Assembly (NCBI RefSeq): GCF_029873635.1
Contig: NC_080426.1
Span: 53,706,093-53,770,092 of the forward strand
Source: Malania oleifera
Lineage: Eukaryota; Streptophyta; Magnoliopsida; Santalales; Ximeniaceae
Direction of reading: 5' to 3'
Length of the DNA stretch: 64,000 nt
Shown: piece after piece, positions 23,101 through 34,000 of the stretch
How the letters are laid out: the number at the start of each line of letters is the position of its first letter
Numbering within the stretch: the first letter of the stretch is position 1
Position numbers and translations under genes: made by a program
Notes under the pieces: model-generated
Told to the model about the DNA's origin: nothing
The model's input: the letters and a program-made list of their open reading frames with translations, nothing else
Databases searched by the model: none

Positions 23101-24176
23101 TGTTTAGGTGCATGATTTTAATTCATTAACTCAAAATAATTAACTAACTTACACATAATATAATTCTCTAACACAAGTGTCCACTATATATATAAACCCT
23201 CCATGTTGACATATATTAAAACTATCACATCCATGATATACCATAACATGCCGATAAGCCTTTTACCATGATGCATCATATTCCATCCATCATTGTCTCT
23301 AGAATAAATTAAGTTTAGTCATATAGTTTGTGGACCGACTATTTTTATTCCAAGCCTAACATACCAAAAAAGGAAAAAAAAATTATTCAATCAGTTCAAA
23401 CACAAAGAGGCTAGGAAAATATTCAAAATGATGAGTCAAAATTTAAAAAGAGAAAAAGAATTATTTGGAAGTAATGTTCACGATATGAATTCATAAACAT
23501 CAAAAGTCAACGTCTTTACTCTTACTATTTTATTGAAATTAAGGAGGATATAATTAAAGATATTGAGAAGTTTGGGGTTGGAGAGATGATGGTTCAGGCA
23601 TTCAAAAGACTAAAAGAATTAAATTAAAGAAATGGTAAGTGGATGCGTACTACATATATAGGAGAACTGTTTAATATATTTAGAGACACACGTGAATTAA
23701 GTTTGAAATAAATATATTTATAAGGATATTATAGAGTTATAATCACTATGATCATAAATATGATTTTGGATTTTTGGAGTAATTTAATTATAAAATTCCT
23801 TGAAAGAATACGAAAAATTACATTTTAAATGAATAATTTTTTTTTTTAAAATAATGCTAGGCATAGTTTTGTATGTTGGATTGTGTCTTTAAACATATTA
23901 CTAATGTTGGACAAGCTTAGGAATTGGAGAAAATTTTCTTATAGCTCATGTGTAATTCTTGCTTGAAATCAAGTAATCTTTTGTTTTTTGAGTGTTTTTA
24001 GTTAAAAATACATCTTCTTTAGAGTTTGTTCTGTTACGAGTATTGATAAAATGACTGATTGTGGGTAAGGGAACATGAGTTACTAAAGAGAATTGAAAAC
24101 CCTACAACTAACAAGTTCATAAAAGTTAAATGGACAATGACAATTTATCATACAATGAGATATTGTTTGATGATAT
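20184..24176. other. Intergenic region with minor repeats
   Basis: No coding sequence with family features. 20200-20960 is pyrimidine-rich with short meaningless ORFs. 21015-21155 holds a 46-bp tandem repeat. 21490-21780 contains poly-T and poly-A tracts. 22255-22345 and 22870-23010 carry related copies of a dispersed repeat (ATCCACTTAA, TTTTTCAA, GACAAACTC), also seen at 40275-40410. 22800-22860 contains CTCTAATACCACTTGTTAAA, a decayed primer-site-like phrase. The rest is AT-rich, and I see nothing definite in it. Confidence 0.5.
21015..21155. repeat. Three-copy tandem repeat, period about 46 bp
   Basis: Units begin GCAAGGACAAGGTAATGG (about 21018), ACAAGGACAGGGTAGTGG (about 21063) and GCAGGGATAATAAGTAGTGG (about 21109). 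Each contains GGA(A)CAAGAATTG followed by a G-rich end. The 90-codon minus-strand ORF here is a product of the repeat. Confidence 0.6.
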
Positions 24177-24532
24177 TGTTGTTTTTTGTCCCACATTAGT
24201 AGAATAGTTCCACATTAGTATAAAAAGTTGTTTTGAATTTTTAAAATTATTTGTCTCATATTGGAGAAAAGTGATTTTTGGACTTGAAATTGAAACTATA
24301 TAAAGAGCTCAACTCTTCATTTGTAAAACACACATCAAAGTTGTACTTTGTCAAGAAGTAATGGATTGATCTTCGGGACGTAGGTAATTCTATATCGAAC
24401 CTCGTTAATTTCTTGTCTTGTTCTTTTTGCTGTTTTATTATTATTAGTTTATGCATTACTTTAGTTTCTTATATATTCAATAGCAATAGTTGTAGTATTG
24501 GTGTTTGACACAAGTGGGTGCCCGAAACAACA
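24177..24532 (+). mobile_element. Copia LTR K in plus orientation, followed by a primer site
   Basis: Runs from TGTTGTTTTTTGTCCCAC to GCCCGAAACAACA, 356 bp. The primer site TTGGTATCAGAGA follows at 24535, so in this orientation it is a 5' LTR. A TATA box, ACTATATAAAGAGC, is near 24295. Almost no leader follows: about 18 bases after the LTR the sequence turns into an inverted copy of the same LTR. Confidence 0.8.
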
Positions 24533-24552
24533 ATTGGTATCAGAGATAGGTT

Positions 24553-24884
24553 CACCAATACTACAACTATTGCTATTGAATATATAAGAAATTAAAGCAA
24601 TGCAGAAACTAATAATAAAACAGTAAAAAGAACAAAATAAGAAATTAACAAGGTTCGGTATAGAATTACCTACGTTCTCGGGCGCCGACGATCAATCCAC
24701 TACTTTTTGACAAAGTACAACTTTGAGATGTGTTTTACAAATGAAGAGTTGAACTCTTTATATAACTTCAATCTCAAGTCCAAAAAACACTTCTCTCCAA
24801 TTTGGAACAAATAATACAAAAAATTCAAAACAACTTTTTATACTAATGTGAACCTATTCTACCAATGTAAGACAAAAAACAACA
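24553..24884 (-). mobile_element. Inverted copia LTR (3' LTR of element J)
   Basis: Reverse complement of 24177-24502 of LTR K: it starts CACCAATACTACAAC and ends AAAAACAACA at 24884. The terminal ~30 bases that LTR K has beyond ATTGGTG are missing here. The adjoining AATCTCCACTTTGACG is the reverse of a polypurine tract, and minus-strand pol follows, so this is the 3' LTR of element J. Together with LTR K it forms a large imperfect hairpin. Confidence 0.8.
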
Positions 24885-26362
24885 AATCTCCACTTTGACG
24901 ATAAATTCAACAAATTTTTCAGTTACCAACATTTTCTAGAGTTCCACATCATTGGCGCCTTCAAAAATATTTAGACTTGCAGGATATTGATCAAGTTCAA
25001 ATCTTGGTTGTAGCAATCTTTTGAAGAAGTATCTTGCCTCCATCAATAATATCTCGCATAAAATGAAACCAAACATCAATGTGCTTCGTTCGTGCATGGT
25101 AGACTTGGTTCTTTGCTAAATGAATAGCACTCTGCCTATCATAGAGCACAATAATGTGCTTCTGAACAACTCCCAAATTTTCAAGTAAACCCTGCAACCA
25201 AATAGCTTCCTTAACAGCCTCTGAAGCTGCCATGTACTATGCTTCTGTTGTAGACAAGACAATGGTAGACTGTAAGGTAGACCTCCAACTCACTGGAACA
25301 TTTGCAAATGTAAAAACATATCCAGTAGTTGATCGACATTTATCCAAATCACTTGCAAAATCAGAATCCACATATCCAACGACACGTTGATCAATAATAT
25401 TATTTTTCTCAAATGTTATACCAACATCAATCGTATTCATAATATATATCAAAATCCATTTCACCGCTTGCCAATGTCCGTTACCCGGATCATGCATATA
25501 CCTACTCACCATATTAACAGCTTGTGAAATATCAGGTCTAGTACAAACCATTGCATACATTAGACTACCAAAGCATTTGCATAAGGAACCTGTGACATAT
25601 ACTTAAGTTCCTCGCTTGATTTATGAAATAAAGCCGCACTAAGTTTGAAAGGAGTAAGAGGAGTGCTCATTGGTTTTGACTGTTTAGACATGCCAAAACT
25701 CTGTACTGTCTTCTTCAAATACCGTTTCTGAGACAAACTAACTCTTCCTCTCATTCTGTCTTTGCGAATCTCCATGCAAAGTATCTTCTTTGCTTCACCA
25801 AGATTTTTCATCTTAAACTCTTGATTTAACTGACTTTTTCAACTTGTTGATTTCTTCCCTATTCTTTGAAGTTATCAACATATCATCAACATACAAAAGT
25901 AAATATATAAAAGATCTATTTTGTAGTCTGGGAAAATAAACACAATGATCATGTTTATTTTTGATATACTTCTGACCCATAAAACCGATAAAATTGTTTG
26001 TAGCACTGTCTTGGAGACTGTTTTAAACCATACAATGATTTACCCAGTTTACATACCCAATTTTCTTTTTCAATAACCTGAAATCCATCTAGTTGAGTCA
26101 TATAGATTTCCTCTTTCAAATCACCATATAAAAATGTAGTTTTTACATCGAGCTGAACTAGTTCAAGATGAAATTGTGCTACCAAAGTCAACAAAATTCG
26201 AATGGAAGAATGTTTAACAACTGGAAAAAATACCTCATTATAATCAATGTCTTCCTTCTGCGCGGAGGCCCTTAACTACCAATCTAACTTTGAAGCGAAC
26301 ATTATTTGCATTTGGAAATCTTTCTTTCTTTACATAAACTCATTTGTAACCAATTGATATTA
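24885..26362 (-). pseudogene. Element J pol remnant: reverse transcriptase and RNase H
   Basis: The minus-strand order is RT (26194-25955: QLDVKTTFLYGDL with the catalytic Asp, SLYGLKQSPRQCY), then an intact YVDD box near 25878-25895, a linker (25811-25560: KRYLKKTVQSFGM, PMSTPL), and RNase H (25560-24997: CTRPDISQAVNMVSRYM, GYVDSDFASDLD, STTGYVF, ASEAVKEAIWLQGL, HIDVWFHFMRD). A TAG stop interrupts the EAEYMA motif near 25234-25236, and frameshifts separate the pieces. The upstream half (gag, protease, integrase) is lost; the remnant stops near 26362. The motifs differ from element A and suggest a Tork/TNT1-like lineage. That assignment is an inference. Confidence 0.8.
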
Positions 26363-27480
26363 CTATGGACAACGATATTGTAGTGAAATCGATTATGATT
26401 GATATTAAATTTTGTTGTAATTCTTGAACAGTATTGTGTTGTACAAAGTGTTTTGTCCAACTACTTTTTTTTTGTTCTGTTTCCATGTTGGTAATATATG
26501 AGGCTTATTTTTTTATCACGAAAAAAAAAAAAAAAAAACTTTCAAATGATGCAATTGTTATCATGAAACTTGTTACACGAGACTCATATTCACCATTAAA
26601 TGAATTTTATATACATGCACTTTGTAAAAAACATAATAGAAGCAATATGGTATGAAGTGAAATAAAATATTTGGAGAATCATACTATTTGAATAATCACT
26701 AATAATTAAATTATAATTAGTTTATTATCACGACATTAATAATTGAGACTATAATTAATTTTTAAATGATAAGTAAACTATCTTTCACCTTAGAAAGAAA
26801 AAAACAACCAAGACACGGACGTGTTATTTCTAAAATAATAATTAAACTATGTTTCATCTTAAAAGAAAAAAAAGTATCCAAAGAGATTGATGTGGCCTTA
26901 ATCATTGAGTATAACAAGATTCACTAATTCATTACCCATGATTAATTTTAACATAATCTACTTTCCTTCTTAACTTCTCAATTTGTATATATAATATGTA
27001 AGCATAATTAAATGAAGCTAACTTATTAGAGAGAGAGAGAGAGAGAGAGGGAGGGAGGTGGTGGTGGGTACCACGTTGGAAAGACTTTTCAGAGATGGTA
27101 GCATGGGGGGACGTGAGAGAATACGCGGGTTTCCCTTTCGCTGCTTTTCACGACGCCCAAATCTATTCTTATATTTTCTCCGTCAGACTGACAACTGCTC
27201 CTCCTAATAAAGCTAAAGGAGAAAGAAGGAAGAAGCATAACTCGTTGAAAAGTCCAAGTTCCCCCAGCGAGACGTCTTCAAAACTCCATCTCTCCACTCT
27301 CTCTTTTACTTTGGGCACTCACTCCCCTTCTTTGCGCTGGCACAACTAGGCGTGGCGACAGCGTTAATTGTCAACCCATTCATCGGTTTCTCATTGGATT
27401 TTATGCTGTGGAGGGATCTGGCAACCAGTAAATGACGTCGTTTAACGTCCTTTAGAACTTAATACATAAATAAAACAACG
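26363..27480. other. Upstream intergenic region of the EDR4-like gene
   Basis: AT-rich DNA with a poly-A run at 26521-26540 and a GA microsatellite at about 27029-27050. From about 27060 the base composition becomes much more GC-balanced, up to the gene start, which suggests that the promoter and transcribed leader lie here. A short ORF at 27095-27349 has no recognisable domain. No core promoter element could be fixed with confidence. Confidence 0.4.
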
Positions 27481-27713
27481 GTACTTTGTTCCCTTCTCGC
27501 CATACCACCGCAAAGTTTCTTCACCTGGTTGTATGACTTCGGCTGGCTCTTGGAAATCGAGTGAAGAACGACGTCGTTCAACCTTGGTTTACGTTTTTAC
27601 AGGACAACGTTAATCAACGGTACCCTGCATTCTTTGTTTTTTCGCTTGATAGTATCATCTACTTCAATCCTTGAAAATCCATCTGTTAACTCGCAGTTTA
27701 CTAAAGGTGCTTG

Positions 27714-27752
<39 letters not shown>
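27714..27752 (+). repeat. CT microsatellite in the presumed 5' UTR of the EDR4-like gene
   Basis: A run of about 19 CT units lies 330 bases before the start codon. CT-rich tracts are common in plant 5' leaders. The overlapping Ser-Leu-rich ORFs are artefacts of the repeat. Confidence 0.8.
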
Positions 27753-27756
<4 letters not shown>

Positions 27757-28077
27757 TCTATCTCTTTTCTTCCTCTGATGCTTCAGAAATTTTCACCCCT
27801 TCTCTCCAAACAGAGGAATTTCATCGTTTCACAACATCAACCAGAGCCTGCCCATGTATATTTTCCCCTGTATATTTGTCTTTAGCTCCGATTTCATTTG
27901 ATTTCCTTCCCACAAAAGTCCAGTTTTCTTACGTTTTAACCCGACTCTAATCCTCTTCAAAGGGATCAAACATTTTCTTTTCACAGCAGAACGATATTCC
28001 TGTTAAAACATTTCCTCGTCTTCAATATCCTACCGTAGCCATTATTGTTGTCTGTTCTTTCGACTTTTTTCTCGAAA

Positions 28078-31000
28078 ATGGCGGAAGGCAAAGTTCGCCT
28101 TGTTCGTTGCCCCAAGTGCGAAAGGGTTCTTCCGGAACTTCCAGATTACTCCGTGTATCAGTGTGGTGGTTGCGGGGCTGTTCTTAGAGGTAAGTTTCTA
28201 TTTTTATTTTTATGTATTTTTTGTTTCTTGGTATTGTTTTTTTTTTTTTTTTTTGCTTTACCATTTGTTTGGTTGCTGGGAAAATCGAGGAAAAGAAATG
28301 AAGAGGTCAACAATTTTGGGCTTCGTGTTTTTCGTTGTTTTGTTGCCTGAGCTGCTGGTTTGTTAATTGTAATAGGCTCAGCCGGGTGTCTTTAGGGGGT
28401 GGGAGTGCGGTGAGGTGTTTGTTTTCTTAAGTTTTAATAACTTCCAAAAGGTTCAGTTTTTTTTTTTAATTGTTTTTTCCCCTTAGCAAAGAAAAGATTG
28501 AGCGATAGTTTCTGGAGTTTGTGATCTTATCATCTTAACTGTTCTTTTGATTCACAGCGAAAGTTAGAAATTCTGAGGTGGATACTCTGTCGAATAAGTC
28601 TCATGAAGAAATTGCCGGGCAATTTATTGAGAAATTTCAAAACTTTCCAGACAAAGAAATAGTCAATCCGAATGATGCTGCTGATGAAAATGTTAAATTA
28701 ACTGATGATTCTTTCAGAAGTGAGCAAAAGGTTTCTGAGAATGATGATGTTCAATATGCTGAGGAATGCAGAAACGCTTATAAGTTTACAGTTGATAAGT
28801 GGGTTGTTGAGAATGATTTTGATATGAATATGAGAAGAGGTGAACTTGGTAATTTAAAAATGGGGTCAGAATCTGGTGACTTAAAGTCCCAAGCAGAAAG
28901 TGTGATCAGGTCTCGAAGGCTGGGAGACACGGCTGATGGGAAAATTGGGGAAAGAGGTGGGATGGAAAGTTTTCAGAGAACCCTGAGAACTGATGTTGAA
29001 GGAGTGAGATTTTCTACTTCAAATTACCTGGATGAGGGACCATCAAATTCTTATTACAGTTATGGAGAGCCATTAAAGAACCTGGACAACCCCGGTGGCT
29101 CTAGTAGAGATGGGTACCTCCAACAAGATAGAGCTGAAATTCTAAGAAAGCTGGATGAGCTGAAGGATCAGCTTAGTAGGTCTTGTGATGTAGCAGACAA
29201 ACCGAAGGATAAGGTTCCACAAAATGGGAGGATGGCTCATCATGATTCTTGTGGTGGTAGTAGTAATACTTGGTTTCCTGATGGTTCTTTGGGGTTGGAT
29301 GGACCTTCAGTGCCGTTCTGTGTGCCTGATAAACATGTCACCGAGCCTCCTTATTTCACTCAGTGTCCTGAGTCCTATCCTTTCATGAATAGGCATGGCA
29401 TGGCTATGCATGGCCTTTATCCTTCAGTGCATACTTCAAATAACATTCCAGTATATGGGGATCCATATGGATCTCAAATGCTCAAAACAGCTCCACCACA
29501 AGCACCATATCACTACCACCGACCATCTCATAGGTACTTTTCTGGACAGTATATGGATAATGATTTAGATCCATATGCACCATACTCACGTAATGCATTC
29601 TTACACCAGCCTTCTTGTTCGTGTTTCCATTGCTATGGCAAACATCGGGATGTACCAGGGCCAGTCCCACCGACCACTTTTGGCAATAAAAGGTTCGCAG
29701 ATATTCCGAGCGATCCTAGGTTCTATCGTCATGAAAAACCCAGTGCATTTGGTCCACGGTTCTATAATCCTAGTAGTGCTAATCCTCCATTAAATTCTTG
29801 CAACCCACATATTAGATGGCCAAGTGACATCAACTCTGAAATGGGTGGTTTTGTTCACTGCCATCCTCACAGAGTGGTGGTACCCAATGCTGGACGGCGT
29901 TGTCATCCCGTGGCTGGTGGTGCTCCATTTATAACTTGTTGTAATTGCTTTGAACTGCTGCAACTGCCCAAGAAAGTACTGCTTCTAGAGAAGAATCAAG
30001 GGAAATTGCAGTGTGGAGCATGCTCGACAATAATTTCTTTTGCAATTGTCAACAAGAAATTTGTTGTTTCTCCCCATGCAGAAACACAAAAAGCTTCTTC
30101 TGAGGTTAATGAGCATTCTAATAATGCTGTGTTTAAAGCTGCTTCACATTCGCGTGGCCTTTTCAAACGTAGTGAAAATTTCTACTCTGATGATTCTGGC
30201 TATGATTTCCAGTCAATGGATAGGGAACCCATTTCATCATCAACCGGTCAAGGTTTTGGCTCGAGCAAGTCTCAAGATATGCAAAGCATTCATTCTTCAT
30301 CCATCAGTACCTCTGAGGGTGAGGATTATGCTGATGGTTTGATTGCTCCAAGAGGCCCAACCAACACTGCTGAGCTGCCTGTGAAAGCCAATTCATCTCC
30401 ACCACCTCCAGGTTCACCTCTTCAAGAACATTTTGATTATTCTTCTAATAATTATGCAGTCGGCCGTTTTGTTAAGGGAAACCTAAGCACGCGTTCAGAT
30501 CAAGAGAAGGTGACACTGAGCAAGACGACCTCGCGACAAAATTCTGTGAAGGATATGTCCCTGGCAACTGAGATGGAAGTCCCATTCAATGAATACTTAA
30601 ATACTGGGACTTCTCAAGATTCTGTGGATGTAAGTGGAGAAGAGGATAAGCAAAGGATCAATAGAGGAGGTGAGTCATTCTTTGCAGGCATAATCAAGAA
30701 GAGCTTTAGGGATTTATCTAGATCTAGTCAAACTGTTGAGGGCAGTAAAAGTAATGTTACAATAAATGGGCATCTTATACGAGATCGTGTGGTTAGGAAG
30801 GCTGAAAAGCTAGCTGGACCAATTCATCCTGGACAGTACTGGTAAGTTACATGCACTCACAAATAATTGGGTTTATTTCTTTTCATTAAGGCATGCATGC
30901 TTTAGATTTTATAAATATTTTCTGCATGGTGTCATTGCTGAGAGGATCCATGCAAGCTGATGTAGAGTGTAGAAAATAGTTGTCACACAATTGTGTTATT

Positions 31001-34000
31001 AGTAGTTCCTTGAAAGAACAATGATGGTTGATTTTGTTTTTTCCTGTAAATGGCTGCCATACTTTCTTTTGCACAGGTGGATTAACTTCCTGTTAAAAAA
31101 TAAAAAGAAATTTACTGTTAATACCAATCACTTTTTGATTGTGGACTGAACCCAACCCAGTTGCTGACTATTGATTTCAAATCCATTAATAATATAAACA
31201 TGTTAAATTAAATAAGTTACAATATAAATGGATATATCTTGGATCAGTCTTTCTACTACACTAGATTTAAATGAGTAATTCTCCATGCTTAGATTTTTGT
31301 ATGCAAAACCCTGTAACTTTCAAATATGAAATGGCAGCTAATTGCACCATAAAAGTAATCTTCTAGCTTTTTTGTAATTTTTATACAATCAGATCAAATA
31401 AAATGTATACTAATAATCATAAATTCATAATTGAATACAAGACATCATTTATTGGAGCCAGTTGTATGTCTTTGTTGGATTGGATTATTTTCCTACTATC
31501 ATATCAGGATCACATATGACTTGTTCTGACCTGAATTAACCACTCAGGAGGCCTACTCATATTCTTGTTCATGTCATATTTTGCAAAACAATGAAATTTC
31601 TTCATATGTATAAGAATAAATCCTTAAGTTAGAATTAAATGTGTTGGGGGAATGGGTTACTCACTTTCTCACTGTTTGAAGGTATTTATGATTTTGCCTT
31701 CTTCTATTTTATCTTAACCAGGTATGATTTCCAAGCTGGATTCTGGGGTGTGATGGGTGGACCTTGCCTTGGCATAATTCCTGTAAGATAACTAATTCTG
31801 ATATGTGTATTGACACCTCTATTTTTTTATTACGTACCCTAATTACATTGATAAATAAATGTTATTTCTTCCATAGCCATTTATTGAAGAATTCAACTAT
31901 CCCATGCCGGAAAATTGTGCTGGTGGAAACACTGGAGTTTTTGTCAATGGGAGAGAGCTTCACCAAAAAGATTTGGATTTGCTTTCTAGCAGAGGACTTC
32001 CCAGCGATAGAGATAGATCTTACATCATTGAGATTTCTGGGAAAGTCTTGGATGAGGACTCTGGTGAAGAGCTGGATAGCCTTGGCAAACTTGCTCCAAC
32101 GTAAGTTCCAATCGTCTTATTGATGTTTCCTTAAACTTTTGCTGGTTAATATTTTAATTTCTTAAATTAGCAGTATAACTGTAAACTGCACGCACTTCTG
32201 TTTATTTTTATAATTTAGAACAGGTTATATAACTCTAGTGTGCATGTCTATCGGTTCGTATCTCCCATCCCCCTTTCCCTCCAACACATAGATGTGCATA
32301 AAATAACAAAAAAAAAAAAAAAAGAACAACAACAGCAACAACGATAACAACATACTAGTTTTCCTTTGAACTTACCACAATTTTATCCTTTTGTGCTCAT
32401 TTTTCTGTTGCCCATGCTTTGTTGAGTACCAAATTTACCATCTCTAAAAAGTTTTGAATCCAATTTCTGACAGGCTATACTCAGATCATGCCCTTTTGTG
32501 TTAGGATCTGTGGGTCAAGACTGATTTTATAACTTTGCCAGTTCTGAGCTCCCTGGGCATGCCCAAGATCCTTGCTATTATCAATCCATTTGGACAATTC
32601 TCATCATATTATGCGATGTTGGATTTCTTTTGAGTTGTTATGTGGAAGTATTTGCAACATATTGGTTTTTAAGGCTAGTGTAATGATTGATTACCCTAGA
32701 ACAAATCAATTAATCATTAGCCTATAAACTACATAATGGGTTAGATGGGCTTCTCAAATATTATTACTTATACTTGAAAACAATAGGCTAAATAACACCA
32801 GAAGTCCTTGAAGCTTCACTATGTTGCACTTCTTCCTCAAAATTTTAATTGTAACAATTTAATCCTTAAAGTTTCAATTTTAGCTTTGTTGGGATCCTAC
32901 AAGTAAGACTTGAACTGGTCTCAATATGAAACCTTGTATCAAACTGTTGCACACTTAAATGACATATAATTCAATGAAACTTTAGGGATTGATAACCCAA
33001 AAAATATATGTTTAAATTTATCCATTATCTTTCAAAGAAATTTTAAATTAGAGCATATAATGTTAATAATACTTAGCATTCATACAAACAGCCGTATAAT
33101 ATAATAATGTCTTATTGCCTTGCCCTGCTTTTGGGTGGAAGAAGAATCTATCCTGCATTGCCTTCTAGCATCCCAAGGACCGGTGATTCATTATTTGTTT
33201 ATTTATTTGTTTGTCTGTTTATTTCTTATTGCCTCTGTTTAAGATCAAGTTCAAGGGCATTAAATATTTTTTTTCCGAATAATGGCTTTGACCATTGGAG
33301 GTCTCTCTCTCTGTTTTTTATTTTTTTTTTGGTCTTTGTTTTTTTTTTTTTTGTTTTCATCATCATCTTCATCTTCTTCTTCTTCTTCTTTTTTTTGCAC
33401 CGTTTGATAGAACTAATGGAATTCACATATTAAATGATATTCATTAGATGTATAGCTTTGTACTTTTAGTTTTTCAAAGTTTTAGATTAGAAGAATGGAG
33501 AGATCCCTTTTATATAGCATGGAAATCCTTTTAATGGACTGAAAAAGTCATCACATGCTGCTACATACATGCTACCCATATTGATATCAAAACAAATGCT
33601 ATTTTACTGAATCTCTATCTTCATTTGTTTGTGTCTCGAAACATAAGTTAAAGTTATAGATTTTTTTTTAAAATTTTTTTAAATTTTTAAATTTTTATTT
33701 TTAAAGAAGGGCGGCACCTTCATTTATTTATTGATAACCCTCACTTTTGGCGAAGGAATACCGTGGTTACAAGACAATCAATGGGAGGAACAAAAGACAA
33801 AGTTATAAAGGCCTCCTCAAAAAACAATATCAACAACCCGCCAAAACAGGATTACAAGTCCAAGCAAAATAAAACAAAACAAAACCTACAAAACAAATCT
33901 CAAGCAACAAAACAAACAAAAGGTAAAGAACATAAAACATAAATCAAAACCAACAGGAAATCAGCTAAACATACCTCATATAAGCCGTTCTCATCTTCTC

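Noticed and set aside
27095-27349. 84-codon plus-strand ORF upstream of the EDR4-like gene
   Set aside because: No domain, no splice or start context that stands out; more likely promoter or leader sequence.
27634-27950. Two overlapping plus-strand ORFs with Ser-Leu runs
   Set aside because: They are driven by the CT microsatellite in the presumed 5' UTR of the EDR4-like gene.
29482-30342. ORFs in other frames inside exon 2 of the EDR4-like gene
   Set aside because: Shadow frames of the real coding sequence, which has the conserved domains and splice sites.
33107-33433. Phe-rich plus ORF and Lys-rich minus ORF in intron 4
   Set aside because: Both come from T-rich and CTT-repeat sequence within the intron.
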